This document shows, one piece after another, positions 43,404-51,440 of a stretch of DNA of 64,000 nt (the stretch's first letter is position 1; every line of letters begins with the position of its first letter). A program made the translations under genes and the position numbers. The DNA comes from an uncultured Eubacterium sp. (GTDB lineage Bacteria > Bacillota > Clostridia > Lachnospirales > Lachnospiraceae). The notes below the pieces were generated by a model, which was given only the letters and a program-made list of their open reading frames with translations, was not told the DNA's origin and did not search any database. The stretch covers positions 90,326 to 154,325 of the forward strand of contig CAJTRZ010000005.1 of NCBI GenBank assembly GCA_910578975.1. The letters run 5' to 3'.

Positions 43404-44708
43404 ATGAGAAAAACATCGAAATTTTTGTCAATGTTTATGTCCATCGTTTTAATTCTTACCATGCTTACCGGTATGAATACGAACGCTGCGGTAAAAAACA
43501 AATTGAACAAAACAAAGGTAACCATTAGAGTTGGACAAACAGTAAAACTTAAAGTAAAGAAAAATAAGAAAAAAGTAAAATGGAGTTCAAAGAATAAGAA
43601 GGTTGCGACAGTAACAAAGAAGGGTAAGGTAAAAGGTAAAAAAGAGGGTAAGACTTACATTATTGCGAAAGTAGGAAAGAAAAAATATAGATGTAGAATT
43701 ATTGTAAAAAAGAAAAAAAGTGTTAAACCCGTTGAGACAACAAAATCGGTAGAAACTACAAAACCTGATGAGACAACAAAGCCAAATGTACCAGAGCAGA
43801 CCACAAAACCTGAAGTACCTACAACAGAACCATCAAAACCAGAACCATCAATGAATGATTTTGGATATAGTTCTTCTGGAAGTACAGTAACTATTAACCA
43901 ATATAAGGGAAAATCTGCAACGGTAGTAATTCCGGCAGAAATTGCAGGTAAAAAAGTAGTAAGTATCAGTGAAGCCGCCTTTCAGGAATCCGATTACAGT
44001 GCAGTAAGAATTACAAGTGTTGTAATTCCGGAAACTGTTGTACGTATTGAAAGATTAGGATTTGCCAACTGTAAATTTTTAAAATCAATAGAAATTAAAG
44101 GAAATGGCTTAAAATCTATAGGAAATCAGGCATTTGACCAGTGTAGCTCTCTTCAGTCTGTTAAACTTCCTGGAACAGTACAGACTATAGGAGAATTTGC
44201 GTTTGCCGGATGTAGTGCTATGTCATCAATTAATGTTCCAGCCGACTTGGTAAGTGTTGGTTTGTCACCATTTAATGGCTGCAGAAGTTTACATACTATT
44301 ACTGTGGATGAAGGGGCAAAAATGATTCCTGATTTTTCATATAACAGCGCATTAAAATCTATTGTGTTACCTTCATCGATTACAGAATTGGCAGAAATGC
44401 AGTTTGCAGGATGTTCAGGCCTTGAAAGTGTAAAAATAGAAGGGGAAGTAACAACGATACCATCATCTGCATTTTGTGATTGTGTATCACTGAAAGAAGT
44501 TATTCTTCCTGAAACAGTTGAGATAATAGGTCAATATGCATTTGCAGGGTGCAGTGCATTAGAATCTATTAAAATTCCTGCAAAAGTAACAAATATTGCA
44601 ACAGGTGTATTTGAAGACTGTTCGGAGTTAAAGACAATTATGGGCGCAAAGGGAAGTTATGCAGAGACATTTGCAAATAATAATGGATTTACATTCGTAG
44701 AAAAGTAA
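43404..44708 (+). CDS. Secreted surface protein: Ig-like domain, Thr/Pro linker, BspA-type leucine-rich repeats
   Basis: The 434-residue protein has a signal peptide (to about residue 33, NTNAAV). A bacterial Ig-like (Big_2-type) domain follows (KVTIRVGQTVKLKVKK, KWSSKNKKVATVTKKGKVKGKKEGKTYIIAKV). A linker of ETTKP repeats spans residues 115-155. About seven BspA-type (LRR_5) repeats come next, such as LQSVKLPGTVQTIGEFAFAGCSA and LESIKIPAKVTNIATGVFEDCSEL. BspA-like repeats usually mediate binding to host or other cells. There is no LPXTG or other anchor. The start at 43404 is set by the signal peptide; the ribosome binding site (AAAGAGA) is weak. Confidence 0.88.
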   Translation: MRKTSKFLSMFMSIVLILTMLTGMNTNAAVKNKLNKTKVTIRVGQTVKLKVKKNKKKVKWSSKNKKVATVTKKGKVKGKKEGKTYIIAKVGKKKYRCRIIVKKKKSVKPVETTKSVETTKPDETTKPNVPEQTTKPEVPTTEPSKPEPSMNDFGYSSSGSTVTINQYKGKSATVVIPAEIAGKKVVSISEAAFQESDYSAVRITSVVIPETVVRIERLGFANCKFLKSIEIKGNGLKSIGNQAFDQCSSLQSVKLPGTVQTIGEFAFAGCSAMSSINVPADLVSVGLSPFNGCRSLHTITVDEGAKMIPDFSYNSALKSIVLPSSITELAEMQFAGCSGLESVKIEGEVTTIPSSAFCDCVSLKEVILPETVEIIGQYAFAGCSALESIKIPAKVTNIATGVFEDCSELKTIMGAKGSYAETFANNNGFTFVEK

Positions 44709-44737
44709 AGTTGAATGTACTTTTCTAAAAATAAATG

Positions 44738-44790
44738 AAAAAGGGGATATTTCAAGAAGTAAAATGTTTTGAAATATCCTCTTTTTTAGT
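44738..44790. terminator. Bidirectional terminator between BspA-like gene and tetR
   Basis: An 18-bp stem, AAAAAGG... (44738-44755) with 44769-44786, with one G-T pair and T/A runs on both outer sides. Confidence 0.9.
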
Positions 44791-45319
44791 TCAACTTAAT
44801 AGAAGCAATAGTTTTTGCTATTGTTTCGGCATCAATATTTTTTCCGGACTCTTCCCATTTAATAAAAATATTCAGTAATGCTCCCGCATAGTAATATATT
44901 TTGTAAGGAGATACTTGATACCGGGGTACAATTGTTTCTTCCATGTATAGATTGACAGCATTAATTAAAAGATTATACAGTCCGGCATGTGCAATTTCCA
45001 GAAAGAAATCCGCATATTCATCAAAATAGTTTAGTGCTGCCAGTGTGTTGTCGAAGTTTGGAAAATCATCTGAAAAATTGTCACCAAACTTCTCTACATA
45101 TCCGGAAATAATCTCTTGTAAATAAGATTCTACTACCTGTTCTTTAGAGTGATAGTATTTGTAGAATGTCATTCTTGATACACCGGCCTTGCGCGTAATA
45201 TCCAAAATAGTTATTTTGTCAAAGATTTTTTCTTTCATCAATGCAATGACAGCTTCACCAATACACATCCGGGTAAATTTATTTCTTTTTGTAAAATTGC
45301 TGATCGAAAATTTCTGCAT
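44786..45319 (-). CDS. TetR family transcriptional regulator
   Basis: The 177-residue protein has a TetR-type DNA-binding domain at residues 12-60: TRMCIGEAVIALMKEKIFDKITILDITRKAGVSRMTFYKYYHSKEQVVESYL in outline. A C-terminal ligand or dimerisation domain ends FIKWEESGKNIDAETIAKTIASI. It is divergent from the second degV gene with 184 bp between, a common layout for a local repressor. That gap holds two inverted repeats: TTTACA/TGTAAA at 45370-45394 and the 23-bp palindrome at 45426-45448. A copy of the latter lies at the other degV gene. The ligand is unknown; a fatty acid or acyl derivative would fit the targets. Confidence 0.9.
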   Translation of the reverse strand: MQKFSISNFTKRNKFTRMCIGEAVIALMKEKIFDKITILDITRKAGVSRMTFYKYYHSKEQVVESYLQEIISGYVEKFGDNFSDDFPNFDNTLAALNYFDEYADFFLEIAHAGLYNLLINAVNLYMEETIVPRYQVSPYKIYYYAGALLNIFIKWEESGKNIDAETIAKTIASIKLN

Positions 45320-45369
45320 ATAAAATCCCTTCTTAAATCTTTTATTAAATTTCTATTTGTTCCTTAAAG

Positions 45370-45394
45370 TTTACATTTTAATCAATAGTGTAAA
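45370..45394. promoter_or_regulatory. Second inverted repeat in the tetR-degV gap
   Basis: TTTACA (45370-45375) and TGTAAA (45389-45394) are inverted across 13 bp, 50 bp upstream of the tetR start on the minus strand. It could be the autoregulatory operator of tetR. Confidence 0.45.
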
Positions 45395-45423
45395 TTGTAG
45401 CATAACAAAGTAAGTGATACAAT
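45395..45423 (+). promoter_or_regulatory. Predicted promoter of degV copy 2
   Basis: TTGTAG (45395-45400), a 17-bp spacer and TACAAT (45418-45423). The 23-bp palindrome starts two bases after the -10 box. Confidence 0.68.
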
Positions 45424-45425
45424 AG

Positions 45426-45448
45426 TATGTAGTAATAAAAACTACATA
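45426..45448 (+). promoter_or_regulatory. Candidate TetR operator at degV copy 2 (site 2)
   Basis: TATGTAGT (45426-45433) and ACTACATA (45441-45448) are perfect 8-bp inverted arms around 7 bp. The site is 20/23 identical to site 1 at 18433-18455 and in the same position relative to the -10 box. Confidence 0.72.
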
Positions 45449-45503
45449 TAATATAATTTATAAGATAATTACGAAAAAAGTTTTCAAAATATAAGGAGGC
45501 AAT

Positions 45504-46349
45504 ATGAAATATGCAATTATAGTGGATTCTAGTTGCGATATGTATATTGATGATAATTATACAAATGATACATTTATGACGAGAGTACCATTAAAGTTAA
45601 GAGTGGGAGAGAAAGAATTTATTGATGACTATGATTTAGATATCGTGTCATTTATGGAAGAAATGAGCGTGTGTTCTGAGGCAACAGGTACTGCGGCACC
45701 AAGCCCTCAGGAGTGGTATAATGCATTTGAAAAAGCAGATGAAGTTTTTGCCGTGACAATCACAAGTGCTTTGTCAGGTACATACAGCAGTGCTGTAGTA
45801 GCTAAAAATATGATATTAGAAGATTTTCCAGACAAAAAAATTCATATTATTGATTCTAAAGCTGCTGGTCCAGGACTTACGATGATTGTAAGAAAACTGC
45901 AGGAATATATTAAACAGCAGATGGATTTTGAAGAAATTGTAGAGAATATTACACAATACTGCAAGAGGATTAAAGTATTTTTTATATTGGAGTCAATGGA
46001 TAACCTTGTTAAAAGTGGAAGAGTCAGTGCTATTGCCGGAAAACTTGCCGGAATATTGGGGATAAAAATATTAGGACAGGCAAGTACCGAGGGAACAATT
46101 GAACTGTTAAGAAAAACGAGAGGAAAAGATGTAATATATAGAAAAACAGTCGATGATATGCTGTCAAATGGTTATCAGGGTGGTAAAATTATTATTAGTC
46201 ACTGCTTTAATGAGGAGAGAGTGGAATACCTTTTAGATATAATTAAGGAAAGCTTTCCTGATGTTGAAGCAGAGGTTATGCCAACCAGCGGTCTATGCAG
46301 TTATTATGCAGAGAATAAGGGGCTAATAATATCCTTTGAAAAGGAATAA
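45504..46349 (+). CDS. DegV family fatty-acid-binding protein (second copy)
   Basis: The 281-residue protein begins KYAIIVDSSCDMYI and contains GTAAPSPQEWYNAFEKADEVFAVTITSALSGTYSSAVVAKNM, IIDSKAAGPGLTMIV, MDNLVKSGRVSAIAGKLAGILGIKILGQ and a final GLCSYYAENKGLIISFE. These fit the DegV/FakB fold that binds a fatty acid and hands it to FakA for phosphorylation. It is only distantly similar to the copy at 17536-18414, so the two may prefer different acyl chains. AAGGAGG precedes the ATG. The divergent TetR gene and shared operator suggest that both degV genes form one regulon. Confidence 0.93.
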   Translation: MKYAIIVDSSCDMYIDDNYTNDTFMTRVPLKLRVGEKEFIDDYDLDIVSFMEEMSVCSEATGTAAPSPQEWYNAFEKADEVFAVTITSALSGTYSSAVVAKNMILEDFPDKKIHIIDSKAAGPGLTMIVRKLQEYIKQQMDFEEIVENITQYCKRIKVFFILESMDNLVKSGRVSAIAGKLAGILGIKILGQASTEGTIELLRKTRGKDVIYRKTVDDMLSNGYQGGKIIISHCFNEERVEYLLDIIKESFPDVEAEVMPTSGLCSYYAENKGLIISFEKE

Positions 46350-46370
46350 ATTAATTGCTTATAAAATATA

Positions 46371-46408
46371 AAAAACATGGTGTCTGTAAGAGTCACCATG
46401 TTTTTAGC
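46371..46408. terminator. Bidirectional terminator between convergent degV and NlpC-like genes
   Basis: AAAAACATGGTG (46371-46382) pairs with CACCATGTTTTT (46394-46405), with A and T runs on the outer sides. Confidence 0.9.
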
Positions 46409-46439
46409 TTTGTAAATTAATTTTGTAATAACATATTAA

Positions 46440-47495
46440 TTATTCATTTTCAAATAAAGAAACGCTGTGGGATAGTCTGCTGCTATTAGCACCAGTGGTA
46501 GTTACGTTGGCATTGTTGCAGATATATACCTGATTGTTATATCCCATTCCGCCTTGAAGTACCCAGTATTTACATTTTCCATTCCACGATTTAATCCAAG
46601 AAGTTCTGGCATTACATTTTATGCCTACCTCATCATTTAAGTAATCAATTAAATCAGATTTATTTTTAAACTTTCCAATGTATATTGCGACATGGTTTCC
46701 TCGTCCACCTCGACTGTAGGTGATGATATCGCCTTTTTTCAGACTGCTCATGTCTGGTTCATATTGGGAAACGACTTTTTTAGTGCCAGATGATTTTAAA
46801 GGAAAAACTTTTGATTTTACAGTTCCATTTTTATTATAATATTTTTTTGCTGTTGTATATCTCAATGATAATTTCGCATTGCCATGTTTCCAGTTATCTG
46901 CTTTTGGAGAACCCTGTAGTTTAACGTTGTTAAACTGTCGGGAGCGTTTTGCCTTTTTCCCGGAAGAAAGAGAATTACAGGATTCGACATATTTGTTAAC
47001 AAGAATATTGCAGGGATAACGACGGTATACATGTTTTTTTATAAATGATTTTAAATTCCTTTCAAAATTTAAACGGGGTTTTTTTGATGGTGTTTTAAAT
47101 TTTACTACATTTGAAAAAGCAAAGGTTCTTTGATTTTCATAACATCTTACCTTGTAATAATAAACTGTACCGGGTTTGACCTTTGAATCAACCCATTTGG
47201 TTTTGGTGACAGTTGCTATTAATTTAAAGCCTTTATCTTTATTTTTGCTACGATATAATTGATATTTTTCTGCGTTTACATTTTTCCAAGCAATCTGCAT
47301 TCCAGAATTGGTTTCGATAATACTTTTAATATAGGTATTAGGAACCTCCGATACAGATACAGAATCTGTCTGCAAATAAGGAAAATTAGTGGCAGTTATT
47401 ATTTCTGTAATCTCATCAGCAGAAACATTTCGTTGGATTGAAAATGAAAATAATAATGTGATTAATATAAATATAAAAAATCTATAAAACTTCAT
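46440..47495 (-). CDS. Secreted FN3-domain protein with NlpC/P60-like C-terminal domain
   Basis: The 351-residue protein has a signal peptide (MKFYRFFIFILITLLFSFSIQRNVSAD). An FN3-like domain spans about residues 55-145 (SGMQIAWKNVNAEKYQLYRSKNK, TVYYYKVRCYENQ). The rest resembles an NlpC/P60-type cysteine peptidase: a Cys in YPCNILVNKYVESC, then SLKKGDIITYSRGGRGNHVAIYIG with the expected Gly-Asp-Ile and catalytic His. NlpC/P60 enzymes cut peptidoglycan peptides. The inserted Lys/Ser-rich stretch (NSLSSGKKAKRSRQFNNV) is unusual. The start is placed at 47495 because AGGAG lies 10 nt upstream; an in-frame ATG at 47516 is less likely. Activity is unproven. Confidence 0.78.
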   Translation of the reverse strand: MKFYRFFIFILITLLFSFSIQRNVSADEITEIITATNFPYLQTDSVSVSEVPNTYIKSIIETNSGMQIAWKNVNAEKYQLYRSKNKDKGFKLIATVTKTKWVDSKVKPGTVYYYKVRCYENQRTFAFSNVVKFKTPSKKPRLNFERNLKSFIKKHVYRRYPCNILVNKYVESCNSLSSGKKAKRSRQFNNVKLQGSPKADNWKHGNAKLSLRYTTAKKYYNKNGTVKSKVFPLKSSGTKKVVSQYEPDMSSLKKGDIITYSRGGRGNHVAIYIGKFKNKSDLIDYLNDEVGIKCNARTSWIKSWNGKCKYWVLQGGMGYNNQVYICNNANVTTTGANSSRLSHSVSLFENE

Positions 47496-47994
47496 ATAAT
47501 AAATTTCTCCTGTCAAGTGAAAAGTGTTACTATATTAACACAAATATATTACAAAAACAAGATAAATATTACGAAAATATTACAATTAGTAATTAAATGT
47601 TAATATTTACTAATGGAAATAAACATATCTTTTAGGGAGATAGTTAATATAAAATTTTAAGTATGAAAAGTCGTGGAATGAATATTATTAATTTAGTAAG
47701 AAAAAATAATAAAGATAAGAAATAATAAAAGAATAGAAACAATATGTTCTTAATTTTTTCACATCTTAATTTTAAAATATGGTATATTAGTAAATATTAA
47801 TAAATATGGAAAATATATACAATATTTAAAGAGTGTAATAGAATGATACAAACGATAAAATTTGCAACTTGTATATAAAAATATAACATAATATGATTGT
47901 GTAAAATTGTTAATTTGGTATTCTATCAGGTAAAAGTTACCGGAGAATTGGTCCAAAAAACAGTAAAGAGCATGATAGAAAGGACGGTACGGAT
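47496..47994. other. AT-rich 499-bp intergenic region with two promoters
   Basis: It contains a predicted minus-strand promoter for the FN3/NlpC-like gene (TTGTTT 47560-47555, 17-bp spacer, TAATAT 47537-47532). An inverted repeat ATTAGTAA/TTACTAAT lies at 47585-47614. A predicted V-ATPase promoter, TTGTGT (47897-47902), 16 bp, TATTCT (47919-47924) with an upstream TG, lies near the right end. An ATG at 47972 with AAAGAG opens an 8-codon frame whose TGA overlaps the next start codon. I see no larger gene. Confidence 0.55.
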
Positions 47995-48303
47995 TTGATA
48001 AAAGAGACAGTAGATGCTGTTCGTGTAGCCGAGATGGAAGCTGAGAGACAGATTGCCACAGCAAAGGAGAATGCAGAAGGCGAAAAGGCTCAGGTGAAAA
48101 TGAAAGAGTCAGTTTACCGCGAGGAACAGATGCGGGAAGCAAAGGCCCAGGCGGACAAGGCAATGAATGAAGTGGTGAAAAAATGTAACGATTATGATTT
48201 GACCCAGGAAAAACAAATCGAAAAAAAGGTTGCAGAATTAAAAGCACAGTCAGAACAAAAAATGAGTGTGGCAGTCAATGCTGTGATTGATGCTTTAATA
48301 TAG
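47995..48303 (+). CDS. V-type ATPase peripheral-stalk subunit (G/H-like)
   Basis: The 102-residue protein is almost wholly a charged alpha-helix (AEMEAERQIATAKENAEGEKAQVKMKES, QMREAKAQADKAMNEVVKKC), as expected for the coiled-coil G/H stalk subunit that pairs with subunit E. It opens the V-ATPase operon. The start is TTG at 47995, with AAAGGA about 10 nt upstream. Its first bases overlap the stop of a short upstream frame. The gene for subunit I follows after 8 bp. Naming differs between organisms (ntpF, ahaH, atpH). Confidence 0.85.
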   Translation: MIKETVDAVRVAEMEAERQIATAKENAEGEKAQVKMKESVYREEQMREAKAQADKAMNEVVKKCNDYDLTQEKQIEKKVAELKAQSEQKMSVAVNAVIDALI

Positions 48304-48311
48304 GAGGTCTT

Positions 48312-50324
48312 ATGGCAGTTTTACAAATGCGCAAGATTAATATTTGTGCAATGAAAAAAAATCGAAAAAAGATTCTCGAATTTCTGCAAAGAAGAGGTTG
48401 TCTGGAAATACAGACAACGGACAATGAAGATGCAGTTTTTGAAAAGATGAATACAGCAACTCAGATATCTATTTTTGAAAGAAATGCAGCGTTAGCAGAC
48501 AATGCTTTGGAGATTTTAGAAAATCATTGTCCTGAAAATAAATCGATGTTTGCAGGACTAAAAGGAAAAAAACAGATTAATGAAAATGAATATCAGAAAT
48601 CTATTGATAATCAGCAGAATATTATGAATCTGGTAAATAGAATTTTGCAGTCACAAAAAATCTTTGAGGAAAAAGAGGCAGCAGTGCTTCGATGCAGTGA
48701 GGAGATAGAGGCATTAAAACCGTGGCTTACGTTAGATGTTCCTATGAATTATCAAGGTACGAAAAAGACAGGTTTTCTTATCGGAAGTATCTCAGGGACA
48801 TATACACAGGAAGAACTGACAGCCAGAATTGAGCAGATAGAAGATATGCCGGAATCAGTTTATGTGCAGGTAATTGATGCTGATAAATATCAGACTTATG
48901 TGACAGTCGTTTTTCTAAAAGAGCAGCAGGAACAGGTCGAGAAAGCGTTGCGGGAGTTAAGTTTTAACAGACCGCCGATTATCACCAGTCATATTCCAAG
49001 CATATCCACAAAAAAAAGAGAGGAAGCGATTGTTTCTATTCATAAAGAAATAGAGAATATCAAGCAGGAATTAGAAAAGTGTGCAAACCGAAGAGAAGAG
49101 ATACAGGAGATTGTAGATTATTACACAGTTCGAGCAGATAAGTATCGGGTTGTGGGAAGTATTTTACAATCAAAACATACATTTTTCGTAACCGGTTTTA
49201 TTCCACAAAAAGAGATAGAAGATTTACAATCAAAACTGGAAAGCAAATATACAATAGTAATGGATGTGGAAGAACCTGACGAGAAAGAAGATGTGCCGGT
49301 ATTGCTGTCAAACAGTAAAACAACCGGAGCAGTAGAAGGTGTTGTCACATCGTTTGGATATCCTACAAAACATGAGATTGACCCTACTGCTATTACAGCA
49401 TTTTTCTATTATTTCTTTTTTGGAATTATGTTGAGTGATGCAGCATATGGACTGTTGATGTTTATAGGATGCCTGTGGGCTCTCAAAAAATTTCCGAATA
49501 TGTCAGAGGGGATGCAGAAATCCCTTCGAATGTTCAAAAATTGTGGAATTTCAACATTGATATGGGGCATTTTGTTTGGAGGTTATTTTGGAGATGCACT
49601 GACAGTCATTGCAAAGACATTCTTTGGTGCAAATATTACGGTACCCGCATTGTGGTTTGCACCAATTGAAAAACCAATGCAGATGTTAATTTACTGTATG
49701 ATCTTTGGTATTATTCATTTATTTGTAGGACTTGGTATCAAAGGATATATGATGTTAAGGCAAAAAGATGTAATGTCTTTTGTGTGTGATGTTGTATTCT
49801 GGTATTTATTTCTGATAGGACTAATATTAATGTTAGTGCCTACCAGCATATTTGGTTCATTGGCAGGTATGACGGTTGTATTTCCTGAATGGGCAAATCT
49901 ATTGGCAAAGATAATGGCTTTAGGAGGCATGATAGGAATATTGCTGATGGCAGGCAGGAGAGCAAAAAATCCGTTGAAGAGACTGATGCTTGGTGCATAT
50001 AGCTTGTATGATACAACCAGCTGGCTCAGTGATTTGCTGTCCTATTCCAGATTACTTGCATTAGGGCTTGCAACAGGAGTTATTGCGCAGGTTATTAATA
50101 CCATGGCAGCTATGGGAGGCAAATCGGTAGTTGGTGTTATTATGTTTGTTTTAGTATTCGTTATTGGGCACGTGTTCAATATGGCAATAAATTTATTAGG
50201 TGCTTATGTTCATACAAACCGTCTTCAGTATGTTGAATTTTTTGGAAAGTTCTTCGAGGGAGGCAGCAGGGAATTTAAGCCATTTAAAGAAAATACAAAA
50301 TATGTAAATGTAAAGGAGAATTAA
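48312..50324 (+). CDS. ntpI: V-type ATPase subunit I (a-subunit)
   Basis: Subunit I holds the ion half-channels and links the membrane ring to the stalk. The 670-residue protein has a soluble N-terminal half with coiled coils (MNTATQISIFERNAALADNALEILENH; EIENIKQELEKCANRREEIQEIVDYY). The membrane half starts near residue 355 with FGYPTKHEIDPTAITAFFYYFFFGIMLSDAAYGLLMF. About seven helices follow, including LLSYSRLLALGLATGVIAQVINTM, which carries the essential Arg, and FVIGHVFNMAINLLGAYVHTNRLQYVEFFGKFFEGG. AGGAGG precedes the ATG. Subunit K follows after 2 bp. Confidence 0.96.
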   Translation: MAVLQMRKINICAMKKNRKKILEFLQRRGCLEIQTTDNEDAVFEKMNTATQISIFERNAALADNALEILENHCPENKSMFAGLKGKKQINENEYQKSIDNQQNIMNLVNRILQSQKIFEEKEAAVLRCSEEIEALKPWLTLDVPMNYQGTKKTGFLIGSISGTYTQEELTARIEQIEDMPESVYVQVIDADKYQTYVTVVFLKEQQEQVEKALRELSFNRPPIITSHIPSISTKKREEAIVSIHKEIENIKQELEKCANRREEIQEIVDYYTVRADKYRVVGSILQSKHTFFVTGFIPQKEIEDLQSKLESKYTIVMDVEEPDEKEDVPVLLSNSKTTGAVEGVVTSFGYPTKHEIDPTAITAFFYYFFFGIMLSDAAYGLLMFIGCLWALKKFPNMSEGMQKSLRMFKNCGISTLIWGILFGGYFGDALTVIAKTFFGANITVPALWFAPIEKPMQMLIYCMIFGIIHLFVGLGIKGYMMLRQKDVMSFVCDVVFWYLFLIGLILMLVPTSIFGSLAGMTVVFPEWANLLAKIMALGGMIGILLMAGRRAKNPLKRLMLGAYSLYDTTSWLSDLLSYSRLLALGLATGVIAQVINTMAAMGGKSVVGVIMFVLVFVIGHVFNMAINLLGAYVHTNRLQYVEFFGKFFEGGSREFKPFKENTKYVNVKEN

Positions 50325-50326
50325 TT

Positions 50327-50815
50327 ATGGGAGCTTTTTTTGACAATTTAGGATTATTTTATGCGTTACTTGGAGCAGCACTGGCAGTGCTTATGGCAGG
50401 TATGGGTTCAGCAATTGGTGTAGGTACGGCAGGTCAGGCAGCGTCTGGTGTTATGACAGAAGACCCGTCAAAGTTTGCAAAAGTTTTAGTTATGCAGTTG
50501 TTACCTGGTACACAGGGACTTTATGGATTGCTGATTGGTTTCGTAACATTGTCTAAAATTGGAATTATTGGTGGCGGAGCTGTTCAGATGAGTGCACTTC
50601 AGGGATTGGAAATTTTGGCAGCATGTCTTCCAATCGCTATTGTAGGTCTTGTATCGGGAAAACATCAGGGTAAGACAGCGGCAGCCAGCATTGGAATTAT
50701 TGCAAAGAGACCGGAACAGTTTGCAAAGGCTATGCTTTTCCCAGCCATGGTAGAAACATATGCAATTCTTGCACTCCTTATTTCATTCCTTGCAATTAAT
50801 GGAATAAGCTTATAA
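50327..50815 (+). CDS. ntpK: V-type ATPase ring subunit K, with Na+-type ion-binding residues
   Basis: The 162-residue proteolipid has four membrane helices and forms the rotating ring. Leu59, Thr62, Gln63 (LLPGTQGLYG), Gln114 (GKHQGK) and Glu143 (PAMVETYAIL) line up with Leu61, Thr64, Gln65, Gln110 and Glu139 of the Na+-binding NtpK of Enterococcus hirae. This indicates that the enzyme pumps Na+ rather than protons, by inference from homology. Only one carboxylate is present for two hairpins, as in other V-type rings. It sits directly after subunit I. Confidence 0.95.
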   Translation: MGAFFDNLGLFYALLGAALAVLMAGMGSAIGVGTAGQAASGVMTEDPSKFAKVLVMQLLPGTQGLYGLLIGFVTLSKIGIIGGGAVQMSALQGLEILAACLPIAIVGLVSGKHQGKTAAASIGIIAKRPEQFAKAMLFPAMVETYAILALLISFLAINGISL

Positions 50816-50835
50816 GAAAGTAAAGGAAATAAAAT

Positions 50836-51429
50836 ATGAGTGGATTAGATAATATTATTAAAGAAATCCAGGCAAGTGCAAAGGCAGAAGCAGATGCTAT
50901 TTTACAGGAAGCGGCTCAGTATTGCGAAGAATATATGACAGGCGTCAGGGAAAAGGTTCAAAAGGAAGTAGTACAGTTTCAAAAGAAAAAGGAATTGGAA
51001 AGAAATCTCTACGAAGAGAAAACAAAATCCGGGGCACAGTTTCGTGAACGTAATGCTGTCTTAAAAATAAGACAGCATAGTATTGATGAAGCGATAAAAA
51101 AGGCACAGGAAAAGTTAGTAAATCTTCCGGATGCAGAATATTTCGATTTTTTAATAAAACTTTTTGAAAAAAATGTACAGTCTCAGAACGGGGTCATGTA
51201 TTTGAGTAAGAAAGATACCGATAGAATGCCGATGGATTTTAAAGAAAAAATTGAAAAGACTGCGGAACAAATGGGCGGTCATATAACGATTTCATCAGAC
51301 AGAGACAGCGTAAATAATGGATTTATATTAGCCTATGGAGAGATTGAGGAGAACTGTCAGATAAAGGCACTGTTTGACGCAGATATAGAAAAATTAAAAG
51401 ATATTGCAAATCAGCAGTTATTTGGATAG
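50836..51429 (+). CDS. ntpE: V-type ATPase subunit E
   Basis: Subunit E forms the peripheral stalk with the small helical subunit. The 197-residue protein has an N-terminal coiled coil (IIKEIQASAKAEADAILQEAAQYCEEYMTGVREKVQKEVVQFQKKKELERNLYEEK in outline) and a globular C-terminal domain ending NNGFILAYGEIEENCQIKALFDADIEKLKDIANQQLFG. The GGFIL-type stretch reads NGFILAYG, a family landmark. The gap to subunit C is 11 bp, with GGAGG before the next start. Confidence 0.93.
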   Translation: MSGLDNIIKEIQASAKAEADAILQEAAQYCEEYMTGVREKVQKEVVQFQKKKELERNLYEEKTKSGAQFRERNAVLKIRQHSIDEAIKKAQEKLVNLPDAEYFDFLIKLFEKNVQSQNGVMYLSKKDTDRMPMDFKEKIEKTAEQMGGHITISSDRDSVNNGFILAYGEIEENCQIKALFDADIEKLKDIANQQLFG

Positions 51430-51440
51430 GAGGTAATGCC

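Noticed and set aside
47663..47725. 20-codon frame starting MKSRGMNII in the gap before the V-ATPase operon
   Set aside because: No ribosome binding site, AT-rich composition and low complexity; likely chance.
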